Of a DNA stretch of 64,000 bases, positions 35,401 to 48,150 are shown piece after piece. The notes under the pieces are model-generated. The model was not told the origin of the DNA and made no database searches. It saw nothing but the letters and a program-made list of their open reading frames with translations. Source of the stretch: Linanthus parryae (lineage: Eukaryota > Streptophyta > Magnoliopsida > Ericales > Polemoniaceae); the NCBI GenBank assembly GCA_023055425.1, contig JALGPY010000001.1, positions 31,981,001 through 32,045,000 on the forward strand, in the 5' to 3' direction. Numbering within the stretch: the stretch's first letter is position 1; each line of letters starts with the position of its first letter. A program made the translations under genes and the position numbers.

Positions 35401-37069
35401 GTCATAGAGCATAAACGTAGTTTATGTGTTACATTCTTGTTGTTTTACACCTTAATATGTTGTTTATCGCGTAAAACAAGACAAATCAAGCATTGGATGC
35501 AATTTGTCAAAGAATTAATCATAACAAGACCCAATTATTGCATTGGATGCATGAATTGGTGAGTTTGAGAAATTTTAGGATCTTAGATCTAGGGTTTGGG
35601 CATCCTTGGGGAAGAAGGAGTTCTCCCACAACAAGGAAACAACCAAACTTGGGCTCCAAGCAAGGAGGTTGTTTTGGAAACAACCTCCACAAGGAGGTTC
35701 GGCCCCCTAGGGAGCCGCCCCCCTTGCTTGCCGCCCAAGCTTGGCGCCCTAAGGGGCCGGGCGGCCCTAACCCGCGGGCCTAGCTTGCGGGTTTTGGGCC
35801 GGGCCGGCCCTAGGGCTTTATGGTTCACTTATTTGGGCCCGGGCAATTGGATTGTTGGGCCCATGGACCGTTTTAACCCTAGAAATCCTAAAATCAATTA
35901 AAATTGACCAAGCGCGTTAAAATTGGATTTTAACTGTTTATGTGCAAATCGCATGGTGATTGGATATGGCCTTAGGATGTGGTTTGATGTGGATGTTTAA
36001 TTTTGTGGTTTGGTTTTACGGCCTGCGAGCCGATCAATTAATTGTAATAATTAATTAGGGTTTTATGGCCTGCGTGCCATTTTTTTTTCTCAACTTGTGA
36101 GATTTATTTTATTTAGTATAGATATTAGCTAGTGCTAGATAAAGTAGATTGTTAGCCAAGATTGAAGAAAAGAAGCCCAAAGCCAAAGAAGCCACAAAAG
36201 ATGGAGCATGGAGCATGGAGCATTCCACATGACTATGAAGGATGGACCAAAAGATCAAGACGCATGAAGATGTGTGTTTGTTTAGGGTTCATAGATAATT
36301 CCATTGGCTTGGAATTATCTTAGTCTAGAAAAGGCCATATCCACATCACGTTTAATTTCTGTTTTGTGGTTGTTTATTTATTGTCTTATTATTTGTGTGG
36401 TTGGTGTATGGATGATGCATGCAATTAGGATAATAAGATAATTAGACAACCCGGATCTATTATTTGGAGTTGTGCCCAAACCCAAATAGATAGATTAGTT
36501 GATATTGATCAACAAAATAATTAAAATTGAAGAAAAATCCCTCAAATTTTAAAATATTGTGTTCTTGCCTTCTCGTTATTTAAACACTCATTATCATCAT
36601 TATTTATCAAGTTCGTGCGTGCCAAAGCATGGCGACTTGGTTCATAATGATGGAATGCGATGGCACGTAACAATGTGCAATTGTTTAGATAAGAGGTTGA
36701 ACACAACTAGGCTATTAATTTGATTAAGAAACCTAGAGGCAATCAATTGGGATTATCCATGTGGATGGATAAATAAGGAGTTATTTGCCCGATTGAACCA
36801 AGAGTTGCATATGGGATGCAATTGGAATTGTTCCTACCTAAGAAGTAATCGAATTATGGGTGACTTGCCAAAGCAAGCTCATAAGGAGATGAAAAAGATG
36901 GATCTTGGCCCACTAGAAAATATAAGGATATTTTCCGCATTAATATCTTGAGGGTTATTAATCCGTAGAAAAATAGTGGGAGCTATATTTAATAAACTAG
37001 CCATTATTAAATATAGTCAAAAATTCACAAATACTAAAACTTGCGTATTTTCCTTTTGTAGAATTCCAA
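35401..37069 (+). other. Long untranslated leader of Copia C
   Basis: About 1.7 kb lies between the primer-binding site and gag. It contains a very GC-rich block near 35690-35840 with ggccgggc-type strings, then AT-rich DNA. No credible ORF; short frames here are chance. The place equivalent to the insertion point of C within B is near 36384 (tattgtcttattatt). Confidence 0.75.
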
Positions 37070-38050
37070 ATGGCAAACAACTCATCGAGTTCACAACATT
37101 CCCTACGATCTGTCCTTGAGAAGGACAAGCTCTCAGGAACCAACTTTCTCGATTGGTACAGAAACTTGAGAATTGTTCTCAAGCAAGAAAAGAAGCTGTA
37201 CGCAATAGAGGAGCAAGTTCCAGAAGGTCCAGACAATCAGACACCTGCTGCCTTAAAGGCGTATCAAAAGCATGTTGATGATGCTAATGATGCGGCCTGC
37301 CTAATGCTTTGCACCATGACCTCTGAGCTTCAGAAGCAACATGAGAACATGAATGCTGTCGATATGATCGAACATCTAAAGCAGCTCTTCCAAGAGCAGG
37401 CGAGGGTAGAGAGGTATGAGGTCTCAAAGGCACTATTCAAATGTCATCTGGCAGAAGGGAACCCGGTGGGACCCCATGTACTCCGAATGATCGGGTACTT
37501 GGAGAATCTCGCCCGGCTAGGGTTCCCGGTCGGCCAAGAGTTGGCAACGGATCTCGTGTTGCAATCGTTGCCCGAGAGTTATGGACAGTTCATTATGAAC
37601 TATAACATGAACGAGATCGTTAAGCCACTGCCAGATTTGCTCAACATGTTGAGGACGGCTGAACAGAGCATCAACAAGGGTAAGGGCAAGGCCATTATGA
37701 TGGTGCATAAAGGAAAAGGTAAAAAGTTTGCCTCTTCCTCCAAGGGCAAAGGCAAGTCAGTTGCTAAGTCCAAGGAACAAGCCCTTAAGCCTGTTGGTGG
37801 GATTGCCAAGGTTGTGACTAAGGGTGAATGTCACTACTGTAGTCAACCTGGACACTGGAAGAGGAACTGCCCAAAATATTTGGAGGACAAGCGGCTTGGA
37901 ATAGTGATTCCACCACCACCAGGTATTTTTGTTGTAGATGTCAATTTAACTGTCTCTACATCATGGGTATTAGATACTGGATGTGGATCTCATATTTGTC
38001 GAAATATGCAGGATCTAAAGAGAAGTAAAAGATTGGCTAAAGGGAGGTAG
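37070..38050 (+). CDS. Copia C gag and protease start
   Basis: A 326-residue frame begins MANNSSSSQHSLRSVLEKDK, with LSGTNFLDWYRNL typical of the UBN2-type Copia gag. It includes a zinc knuckle CHYCSQPGHWKRNC (CX2CX4HX4C; about residues 255-268), followed by the protease catalytic motif VLDTGCGSHIC (the DTG Asp). Gag forms the virus-like particle and packages the RNA. The frame stops at 38048 inside the protease, because of a single-base difference relative to the following pol frame. The start is the first ATG after the leader and close to the usual Copia gag start. Confidence 0.9.
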   Translation: MANNSSSSQHSLRSVLEKDKLSGTNFLDWYRNLRIVLKQEKKLYAIEEQVPEGPDNQTPAALKAYQKHVDDANDAACLMLCTMTSELQKQHENMNAVDMIEHLKQLFQEQARVERYEVSKALFKCHLAEGNPVGPHVLRMIGYLENLARLGFPVGQELATDLVLQSLPESYGQFIMNYNMNEIVKPLPDLLNMLRTAEQSINKGKGKAIMMVHKGKGKKFASSSKGKGKSVAKSKEQALKPVGGIAKVVTKGECHYCSQPGHWKRNCPKYLEDKRLGIVIPPPPGIFVVDVNLTVSTSWVLDTGCGSHICRNMQDLKRSKRLAKGR

Positions 38051-41019
38051 ATCTGCGCGTTGGGAATGGAGCAAAGGTTGCTGCGTTGGCCATAGGCGTT
38101 TGCGAGCTATCTCTGCCTTCAGGATTAGTTTTAGAATTAAATAATTGCTATTTTGTCCCTGCTATGAGCAGAAACATTATTTCTATTTCTTGTTTGGACA
38201 AGGAAGGTTTTATTATTTCAATAAAGAACAATTGTTGTTCCTTTTATTTGAATAATATTCACTATTTTAGTGCGCAATTATTTAATGGACTTTATGTCCT
38301 TGATCTAAGTAATCCTGTCTACAACATTAATACCAAGCGGATTAAAATAAATGATTTAAATCCTGCTTATTTATGGCATTGTCGTTTAGGCCACATAAAT
38401 GAGAAACGTGTATCTAGACTCCATAAGGATGGATTGCTAGGCTCATCTGATTTTGAATCATATGAGACATGTGAGGCTTGTTTATTGGGAAAAATGACAA
38501 AGTCCCCTTTCAATAAGAAAGGTGAAAGGACTAGTGAGCAATTGGCGCTCATACATACTGATGTGTGTGGGCCATTTGCCACGCCTGCCAGGGGTGGTTA
38601 TGTCTACTTCATTACGTTTACTGATGATTACAGTAGATATGGATTTGTGTACCTTATGAGGGCAAAATCCGAATCCTTTGAAGTGTTCAAGGAATTCAAG
38701 AATGAAGTAGAGAAGCAACTTGGCAAAAGTATCAAGGCTTTACGATCGGATCGTGGAGGAGAATACTTGAGCCAAGAGTTTGATGACTATCTTAGAGAGT
38801 GTGGGATCGTGTCCCAACTCACTCCACCCGGAACGCCACAATGGAATGGCGTGTCTGAGAGGAGGAATCGAACCCTATTGGATATGGTTCGGTCTATGAT
38901 GTGTCAAACCGATCTTCCATTATCATTTTGGGGCTATGCTCTATTAAGTGCAGCTTTTACCATTAACCGTGTTCCATCTAAATCAGTCATGAAGACACCA
39001 TATGAGATGTGGAGTGGGAGGCGTCCCACACTGTCGTTCATGAGGATTTGGGGCTGCGATGTCTATGTAAAACGTTTACAATCAGACAAGCTAGGGCCTA
39101 AATCGGATAAGTGTAAATTTGTGGGGTACCCTAAGGAAACTAAGGGATACTACTTCTACAATCCAACCGAGAACAAAGTGTTTGTTGCTCGGACCGGCGT
39201 GTTTCTAGAAAGAGAGTTTGTCTCTAAAGAAGCAAGTGGGAGGAATGTAGAACTTGAAGAAGTTCAAGAACCACAAATCACAGAACCGATTATGGAACAT
39301 GAACAGGAATCACAAGCAATTGTGGATCCACCTGTTCAGGTAACACAAGAGCTTCGTAGATCTAGTAGAGTGCGCCAGGAACCCGAGAGGTACGGACTTC
39401 TCGTAACTGATTCCGGTGACACGATGCTCATAGATGATGAGCCTACTACCTATGAGGAGGCCATGAATGGCCCAGACTCGCAGAAGTGGCTTGAGGCCAT
39501 GAGATCCGAGATGGAATCCATGTATACCAACAAAGTATGGACTTTGGTGGAACCACCTGATGGGGCGCGGCCCATAGGGTGCAAGTGGGTCTTCAAGAAG
39601 AAGATCGACATGGATGGTAATGTGATTACCTATAAGGGCCGATTGGTGGCTAAAGGATTCAGACAGATTCATGGTATTGACTATGATGAAACCTTTTCAC
39701 CAGTCGCTATGACCAAATCCATCCGAATCCTACTTGCGATTGCAGCATACTACGACTATGAGATTTGGCAGATGGATGTCAAAACAGCATTCCTTTATGG
39801 GAATCTCCTCGAGGACGTGTATATGATACAGCCGGAGGGTTTTGAGGATCCAAAGCAAGCCAACAAAGTCTGTAAGCTGCAACGATCCATTTATGGGTTG
39901 AAGCAAGCTTCTAGGAGTTGGAATCGACGTTTTGATGAAGTGGTCAAAGAGTTTGGCTTCATCAGAAACGAAGATGAGTCTTGTGTCTACAAGAAGGTTA
40001 GTGGGAGTTCTGTAGCTTTTCTGGTCTTGTATGTGGATGACATACTACTCATTGGAAACGACATTCCCATGCTACAATCTGTGAAAGATTGGCTAGGAAA
40101 GTGTTTCTCAATGAAAGACTTAGGGGAAGCAGCCTATATACTTGGTATAAAGATCTATAGAGATAGATCTAAGAGGTTGCTAGGCCTAAGTCAAAGTACA
40201 TATATTGACAAGGTGTTGAAACGGTTCAACATGCAAGATTCCAAGAAGGGATTCTTGCCCATGTCACATGGAATCACTCTTTCGAAGAGTGGTTGTCCTT
40301 CCAATGAGATTGAGAAGGAACGCATGAGTAGGATTCCCTATGCCTCGGCCATAGGATCCATCATGTACGCCATGTTATGTACTAGACCAGATGTGTCATA
40401 TGCCTTGAGTATGACAAGCAGATACCAATCCAATCCGGGTGAAAGTCACTGGATTGCTGTCAAGAATATCCTAAAGTACTTGAGAAGAACTAAGGATGCC
40501 TTCTTGATGTTTGGCGGTGAGGAAGAGTTGCGTGTAAGGGGTTACACCGATGCAAGCTTCCAAACCGATAGAGATGACTTTAGATCACAGTCGGGATATG
40601 TGTTTTGCCTGAATGGAGCAGCGGTGAGCTGGAAGAGTTCCAAGCAAGAGACGGTAGCTGATTCTACAACAGAGGCTGAGTACATTGCTGCAAATGGCGC
40701 AGCAAAGGAGGCTGTTTGGATCAGAAAGTTTGTTTCTGAACTTGGTGTGGTCCCTAGCATTGCGGATCCAGTGGAGTTATTCTGTGACAACACTGGGGCG
40801 ATCGCGCAATCAAAGGAATCCAGATCGCACCAGAAGTCCAAGCACGTGCTCAGGAAGTTCCATCTGATTCGAGATATTATCGATAGAGGAGACGTTCGGA
40901 TATGCAAGATTCCTACAGATGATAATCTGTCAGACCCGCTTACAAAGCCTCTCACGCAGTGGAAGCATGAAGGGCACACTAGGAGTATGGGCATACGAGA
41001 TGCGCCAGATTGGCTCTAG
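38051..41019 (+). CDS. Copia C pol: protease end, integrase, reverse transcriptase, RNase H
   Basis: The 977-residue frame counted from 38086 carries the rest of the protease, then GAG-pre-integrase (LWHCRLGHI and an ACLLGK site). The integrase core follows, with HTDVCGPF, DDYSRYGF and LRSDRGGEY, giving the D,D,E acidic residues. Next is reverse transcriptase with QMDVKTAFLYG and LYVDDILLIG (catalytic YVDD near 40030), then RNase H with GYTDASF and STTEAEYIA. It is in the next frame relative to gag, consistent with a one-base loss near 38045. Otherwise uninterrupted, it would be a functional polyprotein in Copia C relatives. The position agrees with a polypurine tract and LTR immediately after. 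Confidence 0.92.
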
Positions 41020-41033
41020 TGCAAGTGGGAGAC
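41020..41033 (+). promoter_or_regulatory. Polypurine tract of Copia C
   Basis: The purine-rich tract tgcaagtgggagac directly precedes the 3' LTR and would prime plus-strand synthesis. A nearly identical tract precedes the 3' LTR of B at 46616-46628. Confidence 0.85.
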
Positions 41034-42464
41034 TGTTGGAATAGATGCCCTAGAGGCAATCTAGTTTAGTATGAATTTGTAATTGGCTAGAAATTCATTT
41101 ATTATTTATTGGATATTTAATATAATGAAGTCCTTAGATTTACAATCGTGTTGTTTATCTTAAATATCCCTAGTCAAGTATAATGATTAAATGGGACAAT
41201 CATCTATAGACTAGTATGGGGTTGGATTGATATGGAGATATCACGATCCAACACATAGGTGTGCATTACGGAATGTTGCACTGGATTGACCCATTACCGA
41301 GAAGGCTACATACACGTTATGTTGAGTCACAAGTGCTTCTCGGGTACAATGGTATTGTCATCCTTAGACTTGAAGTCACTAGATATTCTAGTTGTGGATC
41401 ATTGTGATCTTGGTAGCGTTAAACGCTACACCGTAACTGGGTAGTTATAAAGGCGTGTACTGGATACAATGAGAAGCAAGCTTAGAGATCGTAGTGGACG
41501 TAGAGAGGATTTGCCCCTCCCACATAACGGGAGCAAATATCCAAGGCCACTCGAGGATAGTGCTTATAGAATGTCTGGCCAGACTCAAATAAATCAATAT
41601 ATGGGATATTGATGTTATTTGCACGAATAAGGCTATTCCATGGATCGAGGAACTAGGGATTGGATATACGAGTGTGACTTGTATGTCTCGTGTCCAATCC
41701 GGATATGGAGGCAAAGGGATGAGACAATTACTTGTACAAGGTTGTCTAGATGACTATTCTATTAGTTGGCTAGAATGGATGTTTTGCTAGAAACCGCTCC
41801 ATATTAGCAAAGAGTTGCTACCAACTAGATAGAACCTATGGGGTCACACGCTATATAGAGTTGTACTAGATTATGGAATTAATTAATTAGATTAATTAAT
41901 TAGAAGGATCACTTTGCAAACCCTTGCAAACTTAGTAGGGACTAATTTGCAAGGAAGGGACTAAATTGAATTCTAGTAGGACTAGAATAAGTCCTTTAGG
42001 TAGTTGACAAGGAGTTGTTGGACTATATAAAGGACCCTCCTCCTTCCTTCCCTAAACACTTATGCTCTAAGAGAGAACATAACAAGAGTAGGAGAGAACA
42101 AAGGAGAGAGAGAGCAAGCAAAGAGGGACGCCGCCCCCTATTGCCGCCGCCCCCTTGTCCCCGACGCCACAAAGGGTGCCGAACCCCTTTTGGTGTCTCG
42201 TTTTGCGTGATTTCTTCACCCTCCTTTCAATCCGGGCTAGCACCAAGGTGATTGGAGATCTAAGAACAACTCTAGGCGTGGATCAACTATAGAGAACGTG
42301 ACACTATTCGCGTTTGAAGTCATCAAGGAGAACCCAAAGGTGTGTTTATGATTTCTTACCTTCACTATCGTTATGCATCTAGACTTGTGATCCTTGGAGG
42401 GTTTTGCATGGTTGTTTATTTGATTATGCTTCCGTTTGCGCGATCCATGAATCAAAACCCTACA
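41034..42464 (+). mobile_element. 3' LTR of young Copia C
   Basis: It has the same length and the same sequence wherever checked as the 5' LTR at 33952-35382. It ends accctaca, followed by gtctt, the second copy of the 5-bp duplication. Small frames in it repeat those of the 5' LTR exactly. Confidence 0.95.
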
Positions 42465-45400
42465 GTCTTATTATTATTGTTGGTTTATGGATGATGCATG
42501 CAATTGGATAATAAGATAATTAACAAACCAGATCTTTTATTTTGAGTTTTGCCCAACTCATATAAGTAGATCAGTTGATATGGATCAACAAAATAATTAA
42601 AAGAAAAATCTCTCAGAACTGAAATATTATGTTTGCCTTCTCGTTACTTAAACACTCATCACAAATCGATTAATCAAGCTCGTATGTGCCCAAGCAGGGC
42701 GACTTGATTCATCATTATGTGGTGCGATGTCACATGTAATGTGCAATTGTTGGAGTAAGAGGTTGGACGTAACTATGTATTTTTAATAAGGATTAAAAGC
42801 CTAGAGGCACAAATTGGGATTATCTATATGATAGATAAATAAGGAGTTATTTTCTCAATTGAATCAATAGTTGCATGGGATGCAATTGGAATTGTTCCGA
42901 ACTAAATAACTAACTTTTGAGTGACTTGCCAAAGCAAGCTTAAAAGGAAGTGAAATATGGATCTTGGCCCGCTAGAAAATATAATGATATTTTCGGCATT
43001 AATATCTTGAGGGTTATTAATACGTAGAAAAATAATGAGAGCTATGTTTGACATTTTAAGTCCTTGCTAAATATAGTTATACGTCACGATATTTTGCATA
43101 ATCCTATTGTGTTGAATGCCCATGGCATTAAACAAACGAAACACGATTTTATGTCCATAAGATGCAGAAGTTGTATGGAATCTATTTTCTAGACTGGTAT
43201 AAAATTGAGAATGGTTCTCAAATAAAAGAAAAATTGTTGTACATAAGTCCTCTTTCCACCAACTGCCAATATCACTAAAACCTAAAGGAAGTAACATCAA
43301 ATAATGGTCCTTTGGATGTAACTTGCCTCATGTTAGCTGCCATAAACTCTGAGCTTTGGAAGCAAGATGAGAACATGGAGGCGTATGATATGATCATACA
43401 TTAAAGAAGCTCTTTTGAAGAGCAAGCTAGAAATGAAAAAAGGTTAGAAGTGTTTATTCTCGTTTCGTTCTCTTGCTTGCACTCGTCATGATCAATATTA
43501 ATCAAGCTCGTGCGTGCCAAAGCAGGGCGACTTGATTCATCAAGATATGACGGGACGACGCTAGCTAGTAATGTGTGACTGCTGAAGCAAGAGGTAAAAT
43601 GCAAACTAAGCTATTTCAATAGGATTGAAAGTTTAGATTTTGGGAGTTATCTATGAGATAGATAAAGAATAAACAGTTATTCACCCAAAGTAGACCAAGA
43701 ATTGCATTGCATGCAAGTATAGTTTTGTTCAAAGTCAGTTTACTCAATGAGATTGAGAACCGCTTAACAAGACACTAATTAGGGCTAAGGAAAAATATAT
43801 TAATAGTTAACAGCATGGGTGAGAGCAAAAGGTTTTGGGCCTACCCCATGGGTATACAGCAAGCTTGTTGCTGAAAGCCAAGTTGCCTTAGATCACTAAA
43901 ATGTGGTATAGTGGAAGAAAGACTGCCCAAAGTACCTGGAAGAAAAGAATAAGGAATTATGAATTCAACCTTAGGGATTTTGTTATATAAATAAATGAGT
44001 CTATCTCATCATCATGAGTATATGATACTAGATGAGGATCTCACGTTTATAGAAATGTGGATGATCTCAAGAGATGTAGACAATTGAATAAGGAAGAAAT
44101 AAACCTACACGTGGGCAATGAAGCAAAGGGTTGCTGAATTAACCGTAGGGAATTATTTCTACCTTTTTGGAATTATCAATGAACTAGACAAATACAATTA
44201 TGTCACTGCTTTGAGTAGGGACATTATCACAATTTCTTGTTTTGACAAGAAAAATCTTTTGTTAAAATAATGGACAAATGTTGTTCCACTTATTTTGATA
44301 AAATGCATTATTGTAATGCACTTTTGTGTAAGTGGATTGTATACCCTTGATCATGATAATTTCATCTATAATATTAATACCAAGAGGTTTTCATATAATG
44401 ATATGAACCTCACTTATCTTTGGCATTGTTGTGTAGGCAACATAAATAAGAGATATATATCTAGACTCCATAAGGATGGATTTATGGACTCATCTTGATT
44501 ATTGAATCATATGAGACATGTAAGACTTATTTAATAGGAAAATATATTATCTTTTGGGAATCATACATATTGATGTATGTAGGCCTCTAAGCACAAATGC
44601 TAAAGGTGATTTTCAGTACTTCATCATATTTACTGATGGGATCAGAGAAATATGGATTTGTGTATCTTATGAAGAAACAAATCAGAGTCCTTTGAATTGT
44701 TCAAAGAATTCAAGAATGAAGTAGAGAACCAGATTGGCAAAAGTATCATGGCTCTACGATTGGATCGTGGAGGATAATACTTAAGCCAATAGTTTGAGCA
44801 TCTAAGGAAGTATAGGATGTGATCCCAACTCACTCTAACTGGAATACCGTTATGGAATGGCGTGTCTGAGAAGAGACACCGGACCTTGTTGGACACGGTT
44901 CGGTCCGTGATGTGTAAAACAGAACTTCCAGTTTACTTTTAATGGCCATGTTCTAATTACAGCAAATTTTGCGCTTAACCTTGTTCAATGCAAATTAATT
45001 ATGAAAAACACCATATGAGATATGGACTAGGAAGTGTCCTAGTATGTCTTTCACAAAGAATTTGGGTTATGAAGTTTATGTAGAAGGTTTATAGATAAAC
45101 TTGAACCTAATTCGGATAAATGTACTATGTGGAATATCCTGAAGAAACAAAGATTATTTCTATCATCCAATCGAGAACAAATTGTTTGTTGCTCGAACCG
45201 CTGTGTTTTTAGATAGAGATTGTCTCTAAAAGAAACAGTGGAAGGACAGTAGAACTTGAAGGAGTTCAAGAAACACAATAGATCATTGATCCTTTTGATG
45301 GAACATGAGTAGGATCACAAGGTGTTGTGGAGCAACCTACTTAAGTAACATAGGATTTGTCAAGGAGCTAGAGAAATATAGATTTATAATAACTTGGTGA

Positions 45401-46628
45401 TATATTGCTCTTAGAGACGAGCCTACAACCTATGAAGAGGCCACGAGTGGACAATACTCTCAGAAATGGCTTGGAGCCATGAGATATGATATGGAATCCA
45501 TGTATACCAATAAAGTATGGGCTTTGGTGGAACCACCTGAAAGGGTAGGACCCATAAGGTGCAAGTGGGTTATTTGGAAACCAACATGGATGGTAATATG
45601 ATCACTTTTAAGGGAAGATTGGTGGATAAGGGTTTCTTGTGAGTTCAAAGTATAGACTATGAAGAAATATTTCCCCCAATTGTGATGCTTAAATCCATTA
45701 GCATCTTGCTTGTACCAATCTGTCCATAGATTGAGTCAAGCTTCTCGGAGTTAGATTCTTCGAAAGGAGTTTAGTTCCATCAAAATTGAATATGAAGCTT
45801 ATGTTTACAAGAAGGTTAGTGGGAGCATAGTTGTATTTTGGGCCTTGTATGTAGAGACATACTAGTCATTGGGAATGATGTCCCTACATGGAAATCTTAT
45901 GTAGACTGACTAGGGAATTAATTTTCAATGATAGACTTAGGCAAAACAATCTATAAAGATCTATGGAGATAGATAAAGATAGTTGCTCAGCTTAAGTCAA
46001 AGTGCATATATTGACAAAGGTGTTGAATATGGATTCTACCTATGTCACATGGAATTAGTCTTTGGAAGACTTATTATCTTTCCAATTATATCGGGAAAAT
46101 GGACAGTATGAATAAGACTCATGAGATACGCCATGATATGTACTAGGCCAGACATGTCATATCAGAATGACATGGAGATACCAGTCATATCCAGATGAGA
46201 GTCACTGGATAATTGTCGAGATTATCCTTGAGTGCTTGAGAAGAACTAAGGATGATTCTTGATATATGGAGGAAAGGAAGGGTTCACTGTAAAGGGTTAC
46301 ACTGATGCAAACATCCAAACCGACGTGGATGATTCAGATTATAGTCAAGTTTTGTGTTTAATCTGATATAGGAGCTGTGAGCTGGAAGGGGTTCCAGGCA
46401 AGATTCAGTTGCCGATTCTAACACAGATGACTGAGTATATTAATGCATGTGATGCACTTACTCAGAATATTTAATCTCAATCGATTGTCGATGGAGGAGA
46501 TGTGAATATATGTAAAAGTACCAGCAAAGGTCTCGCCTACCATGCCCCTGCGCAGTGTAAGCATGGAGCGCCACGCTAGATCAATAGGAATATGATGCAG
46601 GAGATTGACTCTAGTGCAAGTGGGAGAC
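42465..46628 (+). pseudogene. Copia B leader remainder and decayed gag-pol
   Basis: This resumes B after inserted C. A decayed gag-pol similar to C follows in scattered frames. A gag piece at about 43290-43440 resembles the C gag TSELQKQHENM region, and a decayed knuckle lies near 43910. GAG-pre-integrase at 44295-44498 (NINTKR, YLWHC) is followed by an integrase remnant near 44570-44900, reverse transcriptase pieces around 45480-45900, and RNase H near 46300. Many stops and frame changes make it non-coding. Part of the leader appears twice (42650-42900 and 43480-43740), the second copy lying where gag should continue. Confidence 0.8.
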
Positions 46629-48145
46629 TGTTGGAAATATGCCCTAGAGGAAATCTATTTCTTGTGACATTTATGGATTTACGATTCATTATGTTATCAA
46701 TATAGAGATATGTTAACATGAAGGAAGTCCTTAGAATATAAATGTTATATTCTTAAATATCCCTAGTCGATTATATTGATTAATATGACAGTCAACTATA
46801 GACTAGTATGGGTTGGATTGACATAGAGATGTCACGATCCAACACATGGGTATGCATTAGGGGTAATGGTATATTGGATTGACCCATCTCCAAGAATGCT
46901 ACATACAAGTTATGTAAAGTCACAAGTGCTTCTCGCGTTGACAACAGTATTGTCATCCTTAGACTTGAAGTTACTAGATTATCTAGCTGTGGAATATTGT
47001 GTCTTGGTAGCGTCAAACGCTACACCGTGACTGGGTAGCCATAAAGGCGTGTATCAGACGCAATTTGAAGCAAGCTTAGAGAACGTAGTGATGCAGATAG
47101 AATTTGTCCCTCCCACATAACGAGAGTAAATACCCGAGGCCACTCGAGGGATAATGCTTATAGAATGTCTGGCCAGACTCAGATAATCAATATGGGATAT
47201 TAATGTTATCTGCAAGGATAAGGCTATTCCCAGGATCGAGAGACTATGGATTGGATATACGAGTGTGACTTGTATGTCTGTTTCCAATCCGGATATAGAC
47301 ACAAAGGGATGAGACAATACTTGCACAAGGCTTGTCGAATGACTATTTCTATTAGTTGGGTGGAATTGATGTGTTGCTAGACACCGCTCCATGTTAGTAA
47401 ATAGTTACTACCAACTAAGTATAAACATATGGGGTCACACGCCATATGGATTGAACTAGACTTGGGAATTAATTAATATGATTAATTAATTAGAAGGATC
47501 AAAACGCAACCACTTGCAAACTTAGTAGGACAAATTTGCATGGTGAACGATTTTCCAAGGTGGACTAATTCATGTAGAGACATGATTAGGACTAGTTTTT
47601 TAAGAGAACTAATCCATGTATAGACATGATTAGGACTAGTTTGCAAATGGGACTAATCCTTACATGAGTAGGATTAGGAGATAGGTTCTTTATGTAGTAG
47701 GACAATGAGTTGTTGGACTATATAAATAACACTCCTAGCTTATTTTCTCTACACTCTACTACATACTTTAAGTAGGAGAGAATAAAGCAAGGAGAGAGAG
47801 AGCAAAAAAAGGAGGCCGAAGCCCCCCTTTGCCGCCCCTCTACCCGTCGGCAACATAGAGGGCCCGAACCCCCCCTTTGGCGATTCGTTGTGTGATTTCT
47901 TCTTCCTCTTACATCGTTCCTAGCTAGCACAAGGAGTTGGCAGATCAAGATCTCAATCCTAGGTGTGGATAAACCGTAGAGATGTGACACTATTAGTGTT
48001 TGAAGTCATCATTGGAGACCTACAAGGTACTTGTTATGAATAATTTACTATCGTTATGAATTCTCTTCCTGTGATCCTTGGAGGGTTTTGTGCGGATATT
48101 TTTTTGTTTATTAATTCCGCTGCATAATCCTTTACAAAACAATAA
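46629..48145 (+). mobile_element. 3' LTR of Copia B
   Basis: A 1517-bp partner of 31437-32975 with visible divergence. It starts tgttggaaatatgccc, has a TATA-like ctatataaat near 47720, and its end is eroded (caata in place of cataca). It is followed by gtaaa at 48146-48150. Confidence 0.9.
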
Positions 48146-48150
48146 GTAAA

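Noticed and set aside
35493..35901. Overlapping frames on both strands in the GC-rich part of element C leader
   Set aside because: GC-rich DNA gives long open frames by chance; they are Pro/Gly/Arg-rich and on both strands.
40542..40994. 150-codon minus-strand frame in element C
   Set aside because: It is a mirror frame of the RNase H region of Copia C pol.
34177..42455. Duplicated small frames of 61-89 codons in the two C LTRs
   Set aside because: They are identical because the LTRs are identical, not because they are genes.
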